64,000 nt of DNA from Pseudomonas vancouverensis (GCF_004348895.1 NZ_RRZK01000018.1:1-64000), one strand, 5' to 3'. Positions 1-8,517 are shown, numbered from the stretch's first letter. Numbers and translations are program-made. Notes: generated by a model from the sequence alone, not told the origin.

Positions 1-2
1 GG

Positions 3-122
3 GTCGACGGCGGTAACACAGCTTTGTGTCCAAAGTGCGGCATTGATTCTGTCATCGGCTCGGCATCAAACGCGCCTGTAAATCCGGAGTTTCTCTTGAA
101 GATGTACGAGCACTGGTTCTGA
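3..122 (+). CDS. Small cytoplasmic protein with CPxCG motif, C-terminal part
   Basis: An open frame enters from the left edge and ends at TGA 120-122. The visible 39 residues contain CPKCGIDSVIGSAS and finish with EFLLKMYEHWF. This resembles the C-terminus of a family of short cytoplasmic proteins of unknown function that share a CPxCGIDSVIG box and a closing aromatic motif; I recall the pattern but cannot verify it here. The two cysteines could bind a metal, which is inference. The start, promoter and upstream partner lie outside the window. The frame is too short to appear in a long-ORF list but has no stop and a recognisable motif. Confidence 0.6.
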   Translation, partial: VDGGNTALCPKCGIDSVIGSASNAPVNPEFLLKMYEHWF

Positions 123-225
123 ACGAATCAACCGTTCGAGGACATCTGTTCTTTCTGCCATGGACTCACAAAACTTTGCTGCTTCTGCGTTTTCACGTGG
201 CCTTGGTGATATCGGGCCCTGGTGA

Positions 226-296
226 ACGTCCGCATTGGATCGATAACGACCCTTTGCAGATGTCAGAAACAAATCAAATATTGCTAACGATTCAAC
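226..296. repeat. Degenerate copy of the intergenic palindromic repeat
   Basis: The stretch gaacgtccgcattggatcga followed by acgaccc matches the left arm of the palindromic element best preserved at 43335-43392. A decayed right arm (cagaaac, then acgattc) follows to about 296. It lies in the 207-base gap between the left-edge gene and the MFS gene. Nothing else was recognised in that gap except a weak CGCC/GGCG hairpin followed by ctttttc near 297-321. Confidence 0.4.
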
Positions 297-329
297 GCCG
301 CCCCTCAGATAGGCGCTTTTTCATGTGAT

Positions 330-1547
330 TCAGTGCCCCGCAACCGCAGGCCTGCCAGCTGCACGCGGGCCCGATTTGAAGCCGTGAGCCCGAGCGCTCC
401 AGACAATGGCGAACCCCACACTCACCAACATCACCATTGCCCATGGAAAAGCGCCGACGCCCCACCTGTCCAGTAACACCCCACCCACTACCCCACTCCC
501 CGCAATCGCGCTGTTCCAGGCCACCACGTTCAACGACAACGCCACATCCGCCCCATTTCCGGCCGCGTCCGCCAGTGCCGTTTGCAGCAACGTCGCCGCC
601 CCACCGAAGCTCAATCCCCAAACAGCCACGCCGATGTAGATCACCTCTGGCACGCTACCGAAAAAACCAAACGTCAAGGAAACCGCCGCAAACGCTGCCA
701 GGCTCACCAATACCGTCTTACGCAACAACGGTTCAACCAATTTGGCAGTCATCCAAATCCCCACCAACGCCGCCATGCCAAACACCAACAACACCAAATC
801 AACTTGCCCCCCCAACCCCACCGGCGTCACGAACGGTGCGATGTAGGTGTAGAGCATGTTGTGCGCCAGCATCCAGCTGATCACCACGGCCAGCACAGGT
901 CGCACCCCCGGCGTGGTCAGCACGGTGCGCAGCGACATGCGCTGGTGTGCGGCTTGGGGCGGGTAATCGGGGACTTTCACCAGTACCCAGACGATCAACA
1001 ACAGGGTCAAGGCCGACATGGTGCCGAACGTGATGCGCCACCCCATGAGACCACCCAGCCAGGTACCGAGGGGCACGCCGAGCGACAGGGCAATCGGTGT
1101 GCCGACCATGGCTAGCGCCAGCGCCTTGCCCTGTTGATGGGGCGCAACCATGCGGCGTGCATAGCCGGCCAGCAAGCTCCAGGCTAGCCCCGCCGCGACA
1201 CCGGCGAAAAAACGCGCCACCAGCGTCACGCCGTAATGGGATGACAGCGCAGTGATGGAATTGAACAGCAAGAAACCGATGATGGTCAGCAGCAGCACGT
1301 TACGGCGGCGCCAGCCACGGGTGGCGATGGTCATGGGAATGACCGCCAACACCGAGCCCAGAGCATAAGCGGTGACCATCTGGCCGGCCATGGAGGGGGA
1401 AATCGCCAGGCCTTCACTGATCTGCGGCAACAGGCCCGCGGGCAGGGTTTCGGTGACGATGCAGATGAAGCCGGTCATGGCCAGAGCAAGCAATGCGCCA
1501 ATGGGCAGACGGTCGGGCGTTGTCGATAAGGTGCATGAGGGCGTCAC
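330..1547 (-). CDS. MFS transporter, DHA1 (sugar/drug efflux) type
   Basis: A 405-residue inner-membrane protein with about 12 hydrophobic segments, the usual size for DHA1 major facilitators. A polar RGWRRRN stretch after the second membrane segment fits the MFS motif A loop. It probably exports a small solute or drug by proton antiport; the substrate cannot be read. The start is GTG at 1547, preceded by AAGGAG seven bases upstream, which decides it over internal methionines. It is divergent from a TetR gene across 129 bases holding a strong inverted repeat, so repression by that TetR and induction by its ligand are likely. The C-terminal tail is basic and Pro/Gly-rich. Confidence 0.88.
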   Translation of the reverse strand: MTPSCTLSTTPDRLPIGALLALAMTGFICIVTETLPAGLLPQISEGLAISPSMAGQMVTAYALGSVLAVIPMTIATRGWRRRNVLLLTIIGFLLFNSITALSSHYGVTLVARFFAGVAAGLAWSLLAGYARRMVAPHQQGKALALAMVGTPIALSLGVPLGTWLGGLMGWRITFGTMSALTLLLIVWVLVKVPDYPPQAAHQRMSLRTVLTTPGVRPVLAVVISWMLAHNMLYTYIAPFVTPVGLGGQVDLVLLVFGMAALVGIWMTAKLVEPLLRKTVLVSLAAFAAVSLTFGFFGSVPEVIYIGVAVWGLSFGGAATLLQTALADAAGNGADVALSLNVVAWNSAIAGSGVVGGVLLDRWGVGAFPWAMVMLVSVGFAIVWSARAHGFKSGPRAAGRPAVAGH

Positions 1548-1578
1548 GGGAAACTCCTTTGGCGAAGACTTCAGATTT

Positions 1579-1650
1579 AAATACCGATCGATACAGATGT
1601 TGAGGGCGGTCAGCGCTCGTTGTCAACAACTTATGTATCGATTAGTATTT
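1579..1650. promoter_or_regulatory. Inverted-repeat operator between MFS and TetR genes
   Basis: Two 17-base arms, 1579-1595 (aaataccgatcgataca) and 1634-1650 (tgtatcgattagtattt), are reverse complements at 15 of 17 positions. Each arm has a near-palindromic core centred on cgatcg or tcga. Two such sites between divergent genes fit a TetR dimer controlling both promoters. The binding protein is inferred from position only. Confidence 0.7.
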
Positions 1651-1676
1651 ATGTCGTCTTTCAGAGGAGCCTTGAA

Positions 1677-2303
1677 ATGGCGCAGATGGGCCGTCCCCGC
1701 ACCTTCGACCGCGACCACGCCGTGGAACAGGCCTTGCACCTGTTTTGGCAATACGGCTACGACGCGACCTCCCTCTCTCAATTGAAAGCCGGACTCGGTG
1801 GCGGGATCTCCGCGCCGAGTTTTTACGCGGCGTTCGGCTCCAAGGAAGCGCTGTTTGAAGAGTGCGTTCAGCGTTACCTGGCGACCTTCGCCCAAGTCAC
1901 CGAATGCCTGTGGGACGAAAGCCTGCCGCCACGCCAGGCCATCGAGACCGCGCTGCGTCAGTCGGCACGCATGCAGTGTGAAGAAGGCCATCCCAAGGGT
2001 TGCATGGTGGCCCTCGGCATGATGAGCGCGCCCAGCCCCGAGAATGCTCGGGTGGTCGATGCCCTGACCCGATCTCGCCTGCGCACTCGCGCGGGGATTC
2101 TGGCGTGTGTTGAACGGGGCGTCAGTGCCGGTCAGCTGCCAGGCAATATCTACGCGCCCGCGATGGCTACGGTGTTCGACAGTTTCCTGTTGGGTATTTC
2201 CATCCTTGCTCGGGATAACGCGCAGCATGAGGTCATTGATGCGGCCATCACTCAAATAATGCTGACGTGGGACATTGCTGCCTCTACCGTGCCGCCCACC
2301 TGA
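1677..2303 (+). CDS. TetR/AcrR family transcriptional regulator
   Basis: A 208-residue protein beginning MAQMGRPRTFDRDHAVEQAL, the typical entry to a TetR helix-turn-helix. The recognition region ISAPSFYAAFGSKEALFEEC lies around residues 42-61, followed by an all-helical ligand domain. The chosen ATG at 1677 has AGAGGAG about 8 bases upstream; the longer frame from 1620 would run through the operator. ATG 1686 is a possible alternative. It is divergent from the MFS gene and probably represses it and itself at 1579-1650. The ligand is unknown. Confidence 0.88.
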   Translation: MAQMGRPRTFDRDHAVEQALHLFWQYGYDATSLSQLKAGLGGGISAPSFYAAFGSKEALFEECVQRYLATFAQVTECLWDESLPPRQAIETALRQSARMQCEEGHPKGCMVALGMMSAPSPENARVVDALTRSRLRTRAGILACVERGVSAGQLPGNIYAPAMATVFDSFLLGISILARDNAQHEVIDAAITQIMLTWDIAASTVPPT

Positions 2304-2339
2304 TGCAATGGTTTAAAGGGATTATGGAGCTGCCACCGC

Positions 2340-3017
2340 TCATCGCTGGATAAACGTCTTGAGATCAACGCTCAATTTTTCGATCGCGGCCTTGAAGTCC
2401 TTGGTGGTGATTTTCTGGCTCTCGTTTTCGAGCTGGCTGCCGAAGACCTTGCGCACCACTTTGGCCATGGTCTGATGGGTTCGTCCGTCGATGAATTCGG
2501 CTTCGATGAACAGATTGGTGTCCTGATCCCGATGTCCGGTGGCGGCTTGTGTGGCGCCAACAACGGCGGCGATCGGCATGATTTCGTACCACTTCATGCC
2601 TTCGTTCGAAGCGCTGACGCCAGTGATGGCCGCTCGCAGGATCAGGGGGCGTGAGCCGGCCGGTGCAGCGGCGACGTTGGACACCCTCTGGTATTTCTGG
2701 CCCAGCGCGAGTTTGGCCTTTCTGGACATGAAGTCCTGCAGCTCGGCCAGGGTCTGCCGATTGACCTGCTCATTGGGTTTTGGCGCGGGGTAAAACTCCA
2801 GGGTTCGAAAGGCTATGGTGTCGTACGCATTCGGGTTCCACGCCGGGTTCACCCAGCGCAAGGCCTTTTCGCCCGAGGTCGTCGTCACCTCTTCCAGGTT
2901 GTTGTAGTTGGACAGGAAGCCTGAATACTGCTCGCGCTCGGTGACCTGGGACGTGCAACCACCGAGCAGGAGGCCAGCCAGTGCGACACTTACGAACAGT
3001 TTCCGGGCCAGGGTCAT
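2340..3017 (-). CDS. DUF3313-type lipoprotein
   Basis: A 225-residue lipoprotein. MTLARKLF, a hydrophobic run and the lipobox LLGGC put the lipidated Cys at residue 21. The mature protein begins SQVTEREQYSGFLSNY and contains WNPNAYD, consistent with the DUF3313 family of envelope lipoproteins of unknown function. ATG 3017 fits the signal peptide; the longer frame to 3119 adds 34 residues with no signal logic. GGAG of the stop region of an upstream small frame (3025-3198) serves as its ribosome site, so translation may be coupled. It is convergent with the TetR gene. Confidence 0.8.
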   Translation of the reverse strand: MTLARKLFVSVALAGLLLGGCTSQVTEREQYSGFLSNYNNLEEVTTTSGEKALRWVNPAWNPNAYDTIAFRTLEFYPAPKPNEQVNRQTLAELQDFMSRKAKLALGQKYQRVSNVAAAPAGSRPLILRAAITGVSASNEGMKWYEIMPIAAVVGATQAATGHRDQDTNLFIEAEFIDGRTHQTMAKVVRKVFGSQLENESQKITTKDFKAAIEKLSVDLKTFIQR

Positions 3018-3024
3018 GGCGGCT

Positions 3025-3198
3025 TCACTCCACAATTGAGTCGTTTTCCAACAGCAGAAATTCAGCATCGACAAACCGGGTTTCCAGCTGGAATCCGAGT
3101 GTTGTCGGCATGCGGTCAAGCCGGATCAAGGTCCAACTGATAATAGGGTCGGAGTCCAGATCCACAGCATAGATGAAAGACCTGCGGCTCTTGCTCAT
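3025..3198 (-). CDS. Possible small protein upstream of the lipoprotein
   Basis: A 57-codon frame on the lipoprotein strand (58 codons with stop) whose TGA lies 7 bases before the lipoprotein ATG; the GGAG-TGA end forms the lipoprotein's Shine-Dalgarno site. The product (MSKSRRSFIYAVDLDSDPII at its start) is acidic with alternating hydrophobics and no signal peptide. I do not recognise it. ATG 3198 lacks a clear ribosome site; TTG 3210 is an alternative. It could be a real leader or partner gene, or chance. Confidence 0.3.
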   Translation of the reverse strand: MSKSRRSFIYAVDLDSDPIISWTLIRLDRMPTTLGFQLETRFVDAEFLLLENDSIVE

Positions 3199-3321
3199 CA
3201 GTGCAATCAATTGGCGGCTCTTGCCCGCCTGCTGATGGATGAACGGCCATGCCTTGGCCTGCGCGATTCCTGGAAATCAGCTGTACTTGGAATCCGACAT
3301 CGAGTTCATGGAGATCAGATC

Positions 3322-3576
3322 ATGAGAACGCAAAGGACCTTTGGCTGGATCGCCATGATTGTCCTACTGCTGGTGAACGGGGCTTCCTGGGCGGCCACCG
3401 AACGCGCAGACAAGCGTCGTGAGGCGCGCGATACCCGCCAGGAAACGCGCCAGGATGCACGCACGACGAAACAGGATTGTCGCGCCGCCGATGCCAAGAG
3501 CAACCCCGGTTGCCGGCAGGACAAACGCCATACGAAGCAGGAAGGACGGCAAAAAGCCCGGGATATCAAATACTGA
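3322..3576 (+). CDS. Small secreted basic protein, Arg/Lys/Asp/Gln-rich
   Basis: An 84-residue product: signal peptide MRTQRTFGWIAMIVLLLVNG with probable cleavage after ASWA, then a 56-residue highly charged segment of short Arg-rich units (DTRQETRQDARTTKQDCR). Two cysteines (DCR and GCR) could form a disulfide in the periplasm. I recognise no domain; the residue pattern suggests an extended helix. GGAGATCAG precedes the ATG. The longer frame from 3211 lacks a signal peptide at its start. It stands alone between the lipoprotein and the aminotransferase. Confidence 0.65.
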   Translation: MRTQRTFGWIAMIVLLLVNGASWAATERADKRREARDTRQETRQDARTTKQDCRAADAKSNPGCRQDKRHTKQEGRQKARDIKY

Positions 3577-3713
3577 ACCTGCTCCCTCGACGGGCATGGC
3601 GCAGGCGGGCTCATTTCGACAGAAGTCGCCATTCAACGCCGGGTAATCTTGTCATTTGCCAAGGCTTGAGGCAGGGTCGGTACCACTGACATCTCTGCCG
3701 AAGGAGTCACGCC

Positions 3714-4847
3714 ATGTCAAAGCTGTATCCCAGTATCGATCCCGAGGGGCTGGTCGAGTATTCAGTGGTCTACACCGACCGCTCGCTCAACCACATGTCG
3801 CAGTCATTTCAAGACGTGATGAAGAACATTTCCAGGACCCTGAAGCAGGTCTACAACGCCGAGGGCGTTGCGGTGGTTCCGGGCAGCGGCACGTTCGGTA
3901 TGGAAGCGGTGGCACGCCAGTTTGCCAGCGACCAGCAATGCCTGGTGATCCGCAACGGCTGGTTCAGTTATCGCTGGAGCCAGATCCTCGAGATGGGCAA
4001 GATCCCCGCGGCGACAACTGTGCTGAAAGCACGACCAGTCGACACCGGGCGCCAGCCGGCCTACGCCCCGCCACCGCTGGACGAAGTGCTGGTTGCCATT
4101 GCCACGCAGAAGCCACAGGTAGTCTTCGCCCCCCACGTTGAAACCTCATCAGGGATCATCCTGCCCGACGACTACCTGCGGGCCGTCGGCGATGCCGTGC
4201 ATGCGGTGGGTGGCCTGTTCGTGCTGGACTGCATCGCCTCGGGAACGATTTGGGTCGATATGCACAAATGCGCCGTCGACCTGCTGATCAGCGCACCGCA
4301 GAAAGGCTGGAGCGCCTCCCCTTGCTGCGCCCTGGTGATGCTCAGTTCCCGGGCCCTCGAACGCATCGAGCACACGCAAAGCAGCAGCTTCGCCTGCGAC
4401 CTGAAAAAGTGGCTGCAGATCATGCAGGCCTACGAACAGGGTGGGCACGCCTACCATGCGACCATGCCCAGCGATGCCCTTGCACGATTCAATGACGTGA
4501 TGAACGAGACGCAAGCCTACGGTTTCGCCAAAATCCGCGACGAACAGCAAGCTCTGGGCGATCGGGTGCGCGCCATGTTGACCGGCAAAGGCATCAAAAG
4601 CGTGGCCGCCGCCGGCTTTCAGGCCCCGGGTGTGGTGGTGAGCTACACCGATGATGCCGAGATCAAGAGCGGCAAGAAATTCGCCAACCACGGCCTGCAG
4701 ATCGCCGCCGGCGTGCCGTTGCAATGCGACGAACCGGCCGACTTCCAGACCTTCCGCATCGGTTTGTTCGGCCTCGAAAAACTGCGCAATATCGAGCGCA
4801 CGGTCAGCACACTCGAGCAGGCACTGGACGAGGTGATGGCGAACTAA
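3714..4847 (+). CDS. Class V-fold PLP aminotransferase, alanine-glyoxylate type
   Basis: A 377-residue soluble enzyme of the class V aminotransferase fold, normal length for alanine/serine-glyoxylate aminotransferases. Visible hallmarks are PGSGTFGMEAVARQ near residues 57-70, HVETSSGI, the cofactor Asp in LFVLDCIAS and the probable PLP lysine in SAPQKGWSASP. It should transfer an amino group from alanine or serine to a 2-oxo acid; the exact pair cannot be read. GAAGGAG lies 7 bases before ATG 3714. No partner gene is nearby; it appears monocistronic. Confidence 0.85.
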   Translation: MSKLYPSIDPEGLVEYSVVYTDRSLNHMSQSFQDVMKNISRTLKQVYNAEGVAVVPGSGTFGMEAVARQFASDQQCLVIRNGWFSYRWSQILEMGKIPAATTVLKARPVDTGRQPAYAPPPLDEVLVAIATQKPQVVFAPHVETSSGIILPDDYLRAVGDAVHAVGGLFVLDCIASGTIWVDMHKCAVDLLISAPQKGWSASPCCALVMLSSRALERIEHTQSSSFACDLKKWLQIMQAYEQGGHAYHATMPSDALARFNDVMNETQAYGFAKIRDEQQALGDRVRAMLTGKGIKSVAAAGFQAPGVVVSYTDDAEIKSGKKFANHGLQIAAGVPLQCDEPADFQTFRIGLFGLEKLRNIERTVSTLEQALDEVMAN

Positions 4848-4931
4848 ACCCGCCTCTTGCTGACCCGCCTCGCGAAAAAGCAAGGCAAATCACGCCACCG
4901 ACGGACGAAACAATGCACAACACCCGATGAA

Positions 4932-5348
4932 TCAATCGTGGTGCTTGTGCTTGTTTTTATGCTTGTGCTTGTGGCCGGAGTGATGGTCGTTGTCATCGGC
5001 CAGGCTGTTGCCGACCGCACCGCCCGCCGCACCGCCCAGGCCCGCGCCGATCACACCACCGGTTGAGCCGCCGACACTGTTGCCGATGACCTGGCCACCG
5101 ACGGCGCCGAGACCGCCGCCAATGGCCGACTCGGTTTTCTTGCCGCTCTTGGCCGTCATCGCACCGCCGGCGGCACCGCCGACCCCGGCGCCGATCGCCG
5201 CGCCTGTGCTACCGCCGACAGACTGACCGACCACACTGCCAAGGGCACCACCGATGCCGCCGCCAACTGCGGTGTTGATGGAGTCCCCGGCGAAGGCGTG
5301 ATGAGAGACAAGCAGGCTCAACGCAACGACCGACAATGATTTACGCAT
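4932..5348 (-). CDS. Glycine-zipper envelope protein with His/Lys-rich tail
   Basis: A 138-residue exported protein: signal peptide MRKSLSVVALSLLVSHHAFA, then two tandem Gly-rich repeats (about residues 28-64 and 76-112), each carrying SVGGSTG followed by IGAG and GGAAGGA. The last 17 residues include HKHKHKNKHKHHD. Glycine zippers usually insert in or pack against the outer membrane; the tail could bind Ni, Zn or Cu or anionic surfaces (inference). ATG 5348 with GAGG upstream matches the signal peptide; the longer frame does not. The internal duplication is visible in the protein. Confidence 0.75.
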   Translation of the reverse strand: MRKSLSVVALSLLVSHHAFAGDSINTAVGGGIGGALGSVVGQSVGGSTGAAIGAGVGGAAGGAMTAKSGKKTESAIGGGLGAVGGQVIGNSVGGSTGGVIGAGLGGAAGGAVGNSLADDNDHHSGHKHKHKNKHKHHD

Positions 5349-5554
5349 CCGACAGACCTCAAGACATTCAAAAGAGCCGGAAAGTCTGTGGCTCGCCAAT
5401 GTTCAGGTCAATGTGTATTCGGTCGTGCATTAACCTGGGTCAAGCAATCGCCGCTTAGGACCACCGCTTATCGAGTGTCCCGCGCTGAATGCTCCTCGCT
5501 TACATCAGGTTGCGCGCGTCCGGCCGATGGTCGGCTGAGCCGGTCGCGGCTGGC
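5349..5554. other. Gap without a recognised gene
   Basis: 206 bases between the glycine-zipper gene and the outer-membrane protein gene. It should hold the promoter of the former and the 3' end of the latter transcript. A weak hairpin (gagcc/ggctc, about 5536-5556) is the only structure seen. Confidence 0.3.
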
Positions 5555-6376
5555 TCAACGCGGAAACAACATCGTCACCGCGAAACGAAATCCCCAGCCC
5601 TGCGGGCCGTCATCCGGGCTGTCGAGCCAGTAGCGCGGCCCGGCTTGAATCGTCAGTGGCTGGCCGCCGATTTTCAACAGCTGCGTGACCGTCAGGTTGA
5701 CCGGCACTGACCATTCCCGTGACTGCCAGTTGTAGGTGGATTCGGTGTTCACGCCGTACGTGGTGAGGCTGCTGGTGGTAAAGGAGAGAAAGGGTTGCAG
5801 GAACGTCTGGTTGACCTTGTCCTTGTCATCCGGCGGGCTGCCGTCCAGGCCCCAGATATGGTTGGCGAGCATGCCGTAGGTCCAGCCATGTTCCTGTTTC
5901 AGCGCAACGGCGGTAGGGCCGAGGCCCCACTGCTCGCTCCCGAGCAACTCATCACTGCCGGTGGGAATCAATATCGCCGGACCAACGCCCAGTATCCAGC
6001 CACTGGCCGTGGGCTGCTTCGGCGAAAAGAAAAAACTCTGGGTGATATCGCCGACGCCGGACTTGTCCGCCGCACCATTGTCGGCCAGGCCGTGCTGATC
6101 GATGACCGGCAGGATGGTGCGCGAAATCAGGTTCCAGTCATCATTGAGGGTAAATGGCAGCACCGGCTGAATGTTGGTCACGCTGTGCATGCCCTCACCA
6201 CTCGGACCCATTTTCTGGTCCCAGTTGTACTGCACCGGCAGGCTGTACATGGCGGCAACCGGGTTGAGCGCTTTTTTCGCCAGCTCCGCCGAATCCTCAG
6301 CCTGCGCCAGGGGTGCGAGGCACAACGCGCCAATCAATGCCGAAGTGGTGTATCTGCATCGCCCTTTCCAATCCAT
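5555..6376 (-). CDS. Outer-membrane beta-barrel protein, phenol-MetA-type transporter family
   Basis: A 273-residue exported protein with a signal peptide ending APLAQAED. The mature part alternates aromatic and polar residues (SLPVQYNWDQ, NIQPVLPFTLNDDWNLISRT) and ends with a strand closing in Phe-Pro-Arg, typical of an outer-membrane barrel. It resembles the putative 'MetA pathway of phenol degradation' family, often annotated simply as transporter. Function unknown, probably a channel. It is preceded by 227 bases that include the terminator of the next gene on the same strand. Confidence 0.75.
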   Translation of the reverse strand: MDWKGRCRYTTSALIGALCLAPLAQAEDSAELAKKALNPVAAMYSLPVQYNWDQKMGPSGEGMHSVTNIQPVLPFTLNDDWNLISRTILPVIDQHGLADNGAADKSGVGDITQSFFFSPKQPTASGWILGVGPAILIPTGSDELLGSEQWGLGPTAVALKQEHGWTYGMLANHIWGLDGSPPDDKDKVNQTFLQPFLSFTTSSLTTYGVNTESTYNWQSREWSVPVNLTVTQLLKIGGQPLTIQAGPRYWLDSPDDGPQGWGFRFAVTMLFPR

Positions 6377-6543
6377 TGCAAATCACCTGTGGTCGACAAA
6401 AATACGCAATAAGCAATGAGCGTAGGCAAAGCTGATCAATGCGCAATTTTTCCCATTTTTTTGCCGGTGATTGTCGATCGATAGCGGGCTCTCCCGTCAA
6501 AACCGTCAACGGACAAGACGCGGGCAACCCGAGCAATGAGTAA

Positions 6544-6573
6544 AAGACGAAGCATCCAAGGATGCCTCGTCTT
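6544..6573 (-). terminator. Rho-independent terminator of the betaine-type binding protein gene
   Basis: A 14-base inverted repeat aagacgaagcatcc / ggatgcctcgtctt with a 2-base loop and one mismatch. On the minus strand it is followed by TTTTAC. It lies 31 bases after the stop of the gene at 6604-7572. Confidence 0.85.
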
Positions 6574-6603
6574 GAAACCCAAAAGGCTGAGTTTTAAACA
6601 ACG

Positions 6604-7572
6604 TTAGAGCGATGCCTCAATCTTCTTCGCGGCGCCTTCATCGACCCAGGCGTGCCAGATCTCCGGGTGTTCCTTGAGGAAGATCCTCGCCAGTTTTGGC
6701 GACTCGATGCGCTCTTGGGTCATTCTCGCCAGGTTCTGATTCAGCATATCGATGGGGATGTTGACCTTTTCCAACACCGCGACCAATTCCGGGGCCTGTT
6801 CATGAAAAGCCTTGGAGAGCCCGACCATGGTCACGACGTCTTTGTTGGACCCGGTCTTTTCCTCCAGCCTGACGGCATCGATCTGCCCCATCAGTGGCGT
6901 TGGTGACCAGTAGTAGAACAGCACCGGCTCACCGCGTTTGTAGCTGGACAGCACCGCTGCATCCAATGCCGCACCCGTACCTGGGCGGAAGTTTGTGTAG
7001 GTGTTTTCAAGACCGTACGCCTTCAACATATCGGTATTGTCCTGCTCACATATCCAGCCCGCAGGACAGTTGTAGAAGCGGCCTTTGGACGGTTCCTCCG
7101 CGTCATGAAAAACACTCGCGTATTTGCTCAGGTCAGCGACGGTCTTGAGGTCCGGGGCTTGCGCCGGGCGTTTACGTTTGGCGTCGCCCTCAACCACGTA
7201 ACGGGGCACATACCAGCCTTGGGTCGCACCGATGATCGGCGCGCCAACCCCGACGACCTTCCCGGCCGCCGCCGCTTTTTTCCAGACTTCGCTGCGCTCC
7301 ATCCATTCCTCGCCAAACACCTGGATGTCGTTGCCGGCCAGTGCGGTCTCGAGAATGATGGTGTTGCCCACCAACTGATCCGTTGCACAGCCATAACCAT
7401 CCTTGAGCACAATCATCATGATGTCGGTGAGGAGCATCCCGCTCTCCCAGTTCAACCCGGCAAACTTCACCGGCTTGCCCGATTCACACCACCCCGAGGC
7501 CTGGCTGGAAGCACTGCCGACAAGCAAGCCAAGGGTGAGCAACGAGGCCAACAAACTCTTCCTGTTTTTCAT
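6604..7572 (-). CDS. Glycine betaine/choline-type ABC substrate-binding protein
   Basis: A 322-residue periplasmic protein with signal peptide MKNRKSLLASLLTLGLLVGS and processing near SQASG. The OpuAC fold is indicated by the start KFAGLNWESGMLLTDIMMIV, the conserved GEEWMERSEVW and aromatic ligand-cage stretches (TQGWYVPRYV, YYWSPTPL). Such proteins bind quaternary amines or related zwitterions. No permease or ATPase is adjacent, so it is an orphan that must borrow a transporter. It lies downstream of a 2OG oxygenase on the same strand (105-base gap). ATG 7572 with GGAG upstream fits the signal peptide better than 7626. Confidence 0.85.
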   Translation of the reverse strand: MKNRKSLLASLLTLGLLVGSASSQASGWCESGKPVKFAGLNWESGMLLTDIMMIVLKDGYGCATDQLVGNTIILETALAGNDIQVFGEEWMERSEVWKKAAAAGKVVGVGAPIIGATQGWYVPRYVVEGDAKRKRPAQAPDLKTVADLSKYASVFHDAEEPSKGRFYNCPAGWICEQDNTDMLKAYGLENTYTNFRPGTGAALDAAVLSSYKRGEPVLFYYWSPTPLMGQIDAVRLEEKTGSNKDVVTMVGLSKAFHEQAPELVAVLEKVNIPIDMLNQNLARMTQERIESPKLARIFLKEHPEIWHAWVDEGAAKKIEASL

Positions 7573-7677
7573 GATCAGACGCTCCGAATCATTATTATTG
7601 GGGGCAGCGAACTGTGGCGTGCGCAAGCACGTGAAGCGAAGAAGTGAATCAAACGTTCTTGTTATCAGGGTTCAGAC

Positions 7678-8517
7678 TCAAGCCACTGGATCAACCGAGG
7701 TGCGTCCATAGAACAACTGGCGTGCATAGGCACTGAACTCGACATCCGGCCGGTCGACGTAGGCAAACACCGCGTTGAGCCGCAGCCGGTCGCCTTGCAC
7801 CGGCGTGACCCTGTGCAATGAATAGCGGCCGCGGAACAAGGTCAGGGTACCGGGTACCTGCGGCAGCACCTCCACCTGTTGGGTTTGCGCATCATCGAGG
7901 AAGCCACGGACCGCGTCATAGCAATCGTCGTTTTCATTGCGCAGCATGCGCACGTATTCGAAATCGCCGCCGGCATTGGCCGCCTGCAGGGACAGCGTGA
8001 CGCTGAAGTCGGAACGATCGAAGTGCCAGCCCAACTCCTGCCCTGCGGTGAAGCCCTGCAAGTTGAGGGCGGCCAATGGATCAGCATGTCGATAGAGCGC
8101 GTCCAGGTCCAGGACATCCTTGATGAACGCCAGGACATCGTCCGATCCGTAGATCTGCCGGATCAAATGTTCATCAGGAATATCGGCATAAGCAACGGTA
8201 TCTTTCGCCGTGTTCATCAAGCGTCGTAGCGGATGTTGCGGATCAACGCTTTCGTCCTGGGGCTTGAAATAAACCGTGTGGTTTTCCCGAAAATGAAACA
8301 TGCGCGGGTGCAGGGCAAGTGTCTGCTGCGCCATCGCCTCAACCGAGGGATTGCGGACAAAACCGGGAAAGATCGCAACGCCCTCTTCTGCCAGTAACGA
8401 CTGACTGCGAGTGACCAAGTCGAGGTAAGCGGAACTGCTGCGATCAGTGATCGGGTACTGCTCGAGATCGACGAGATCGCCCAGGGTTGGCGCGGGTGTG
8501 AAAGGCAGGGTTGTCAT
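7678..8517 (-). CDS. 2-oxoglutarate/Fe(II)-dependent oxygenase
   Basis: A 279-residue jelly-roll dioxygenase. The iron triad is readable as H165-x-D167 (LGWHFDRSDF) and H235 (RYSLHRVTP), with R246 in RLRLNAVF as the likely 2-oxoglutarate anchor. Relatives include the BesD/HalD-type group acting on free amino acids; in the halogenases the Asp is replaced by Gly, while here Asp is kept, so hydroxylation is expected. The substrate is probably an amino acid or betaine, given the downstream binding protein. GGAG precedes ATG 8517. Divergent from a LysR gene. Confidence 0.8.
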   Translation of the reverse strand: MTTLPFTPAPTLGDLVDLEQYPITDRSSSAYLDLVTRSQSLLAEEGVAIFPGFVRNPSVEAMAQQTLALHPRMFHFRENHTVYFKPQDESVDPQHPLRRLMNTAKDTVAYADIPDEHLIRQIYGSDDVLAFIKDVLDLDALYRHADPLAALNLQGFTAGQELGWHFDRSDFSVTLSLQAANAGGDFEYVRMLRNENDDCYDAVRGFLDDAQTQQVEVLPQVPGTLTLFRGRYSLHRVTPVQGDRLRLNAVFAYVDRPDVEFSAYARQLFYGRTSVDPVA

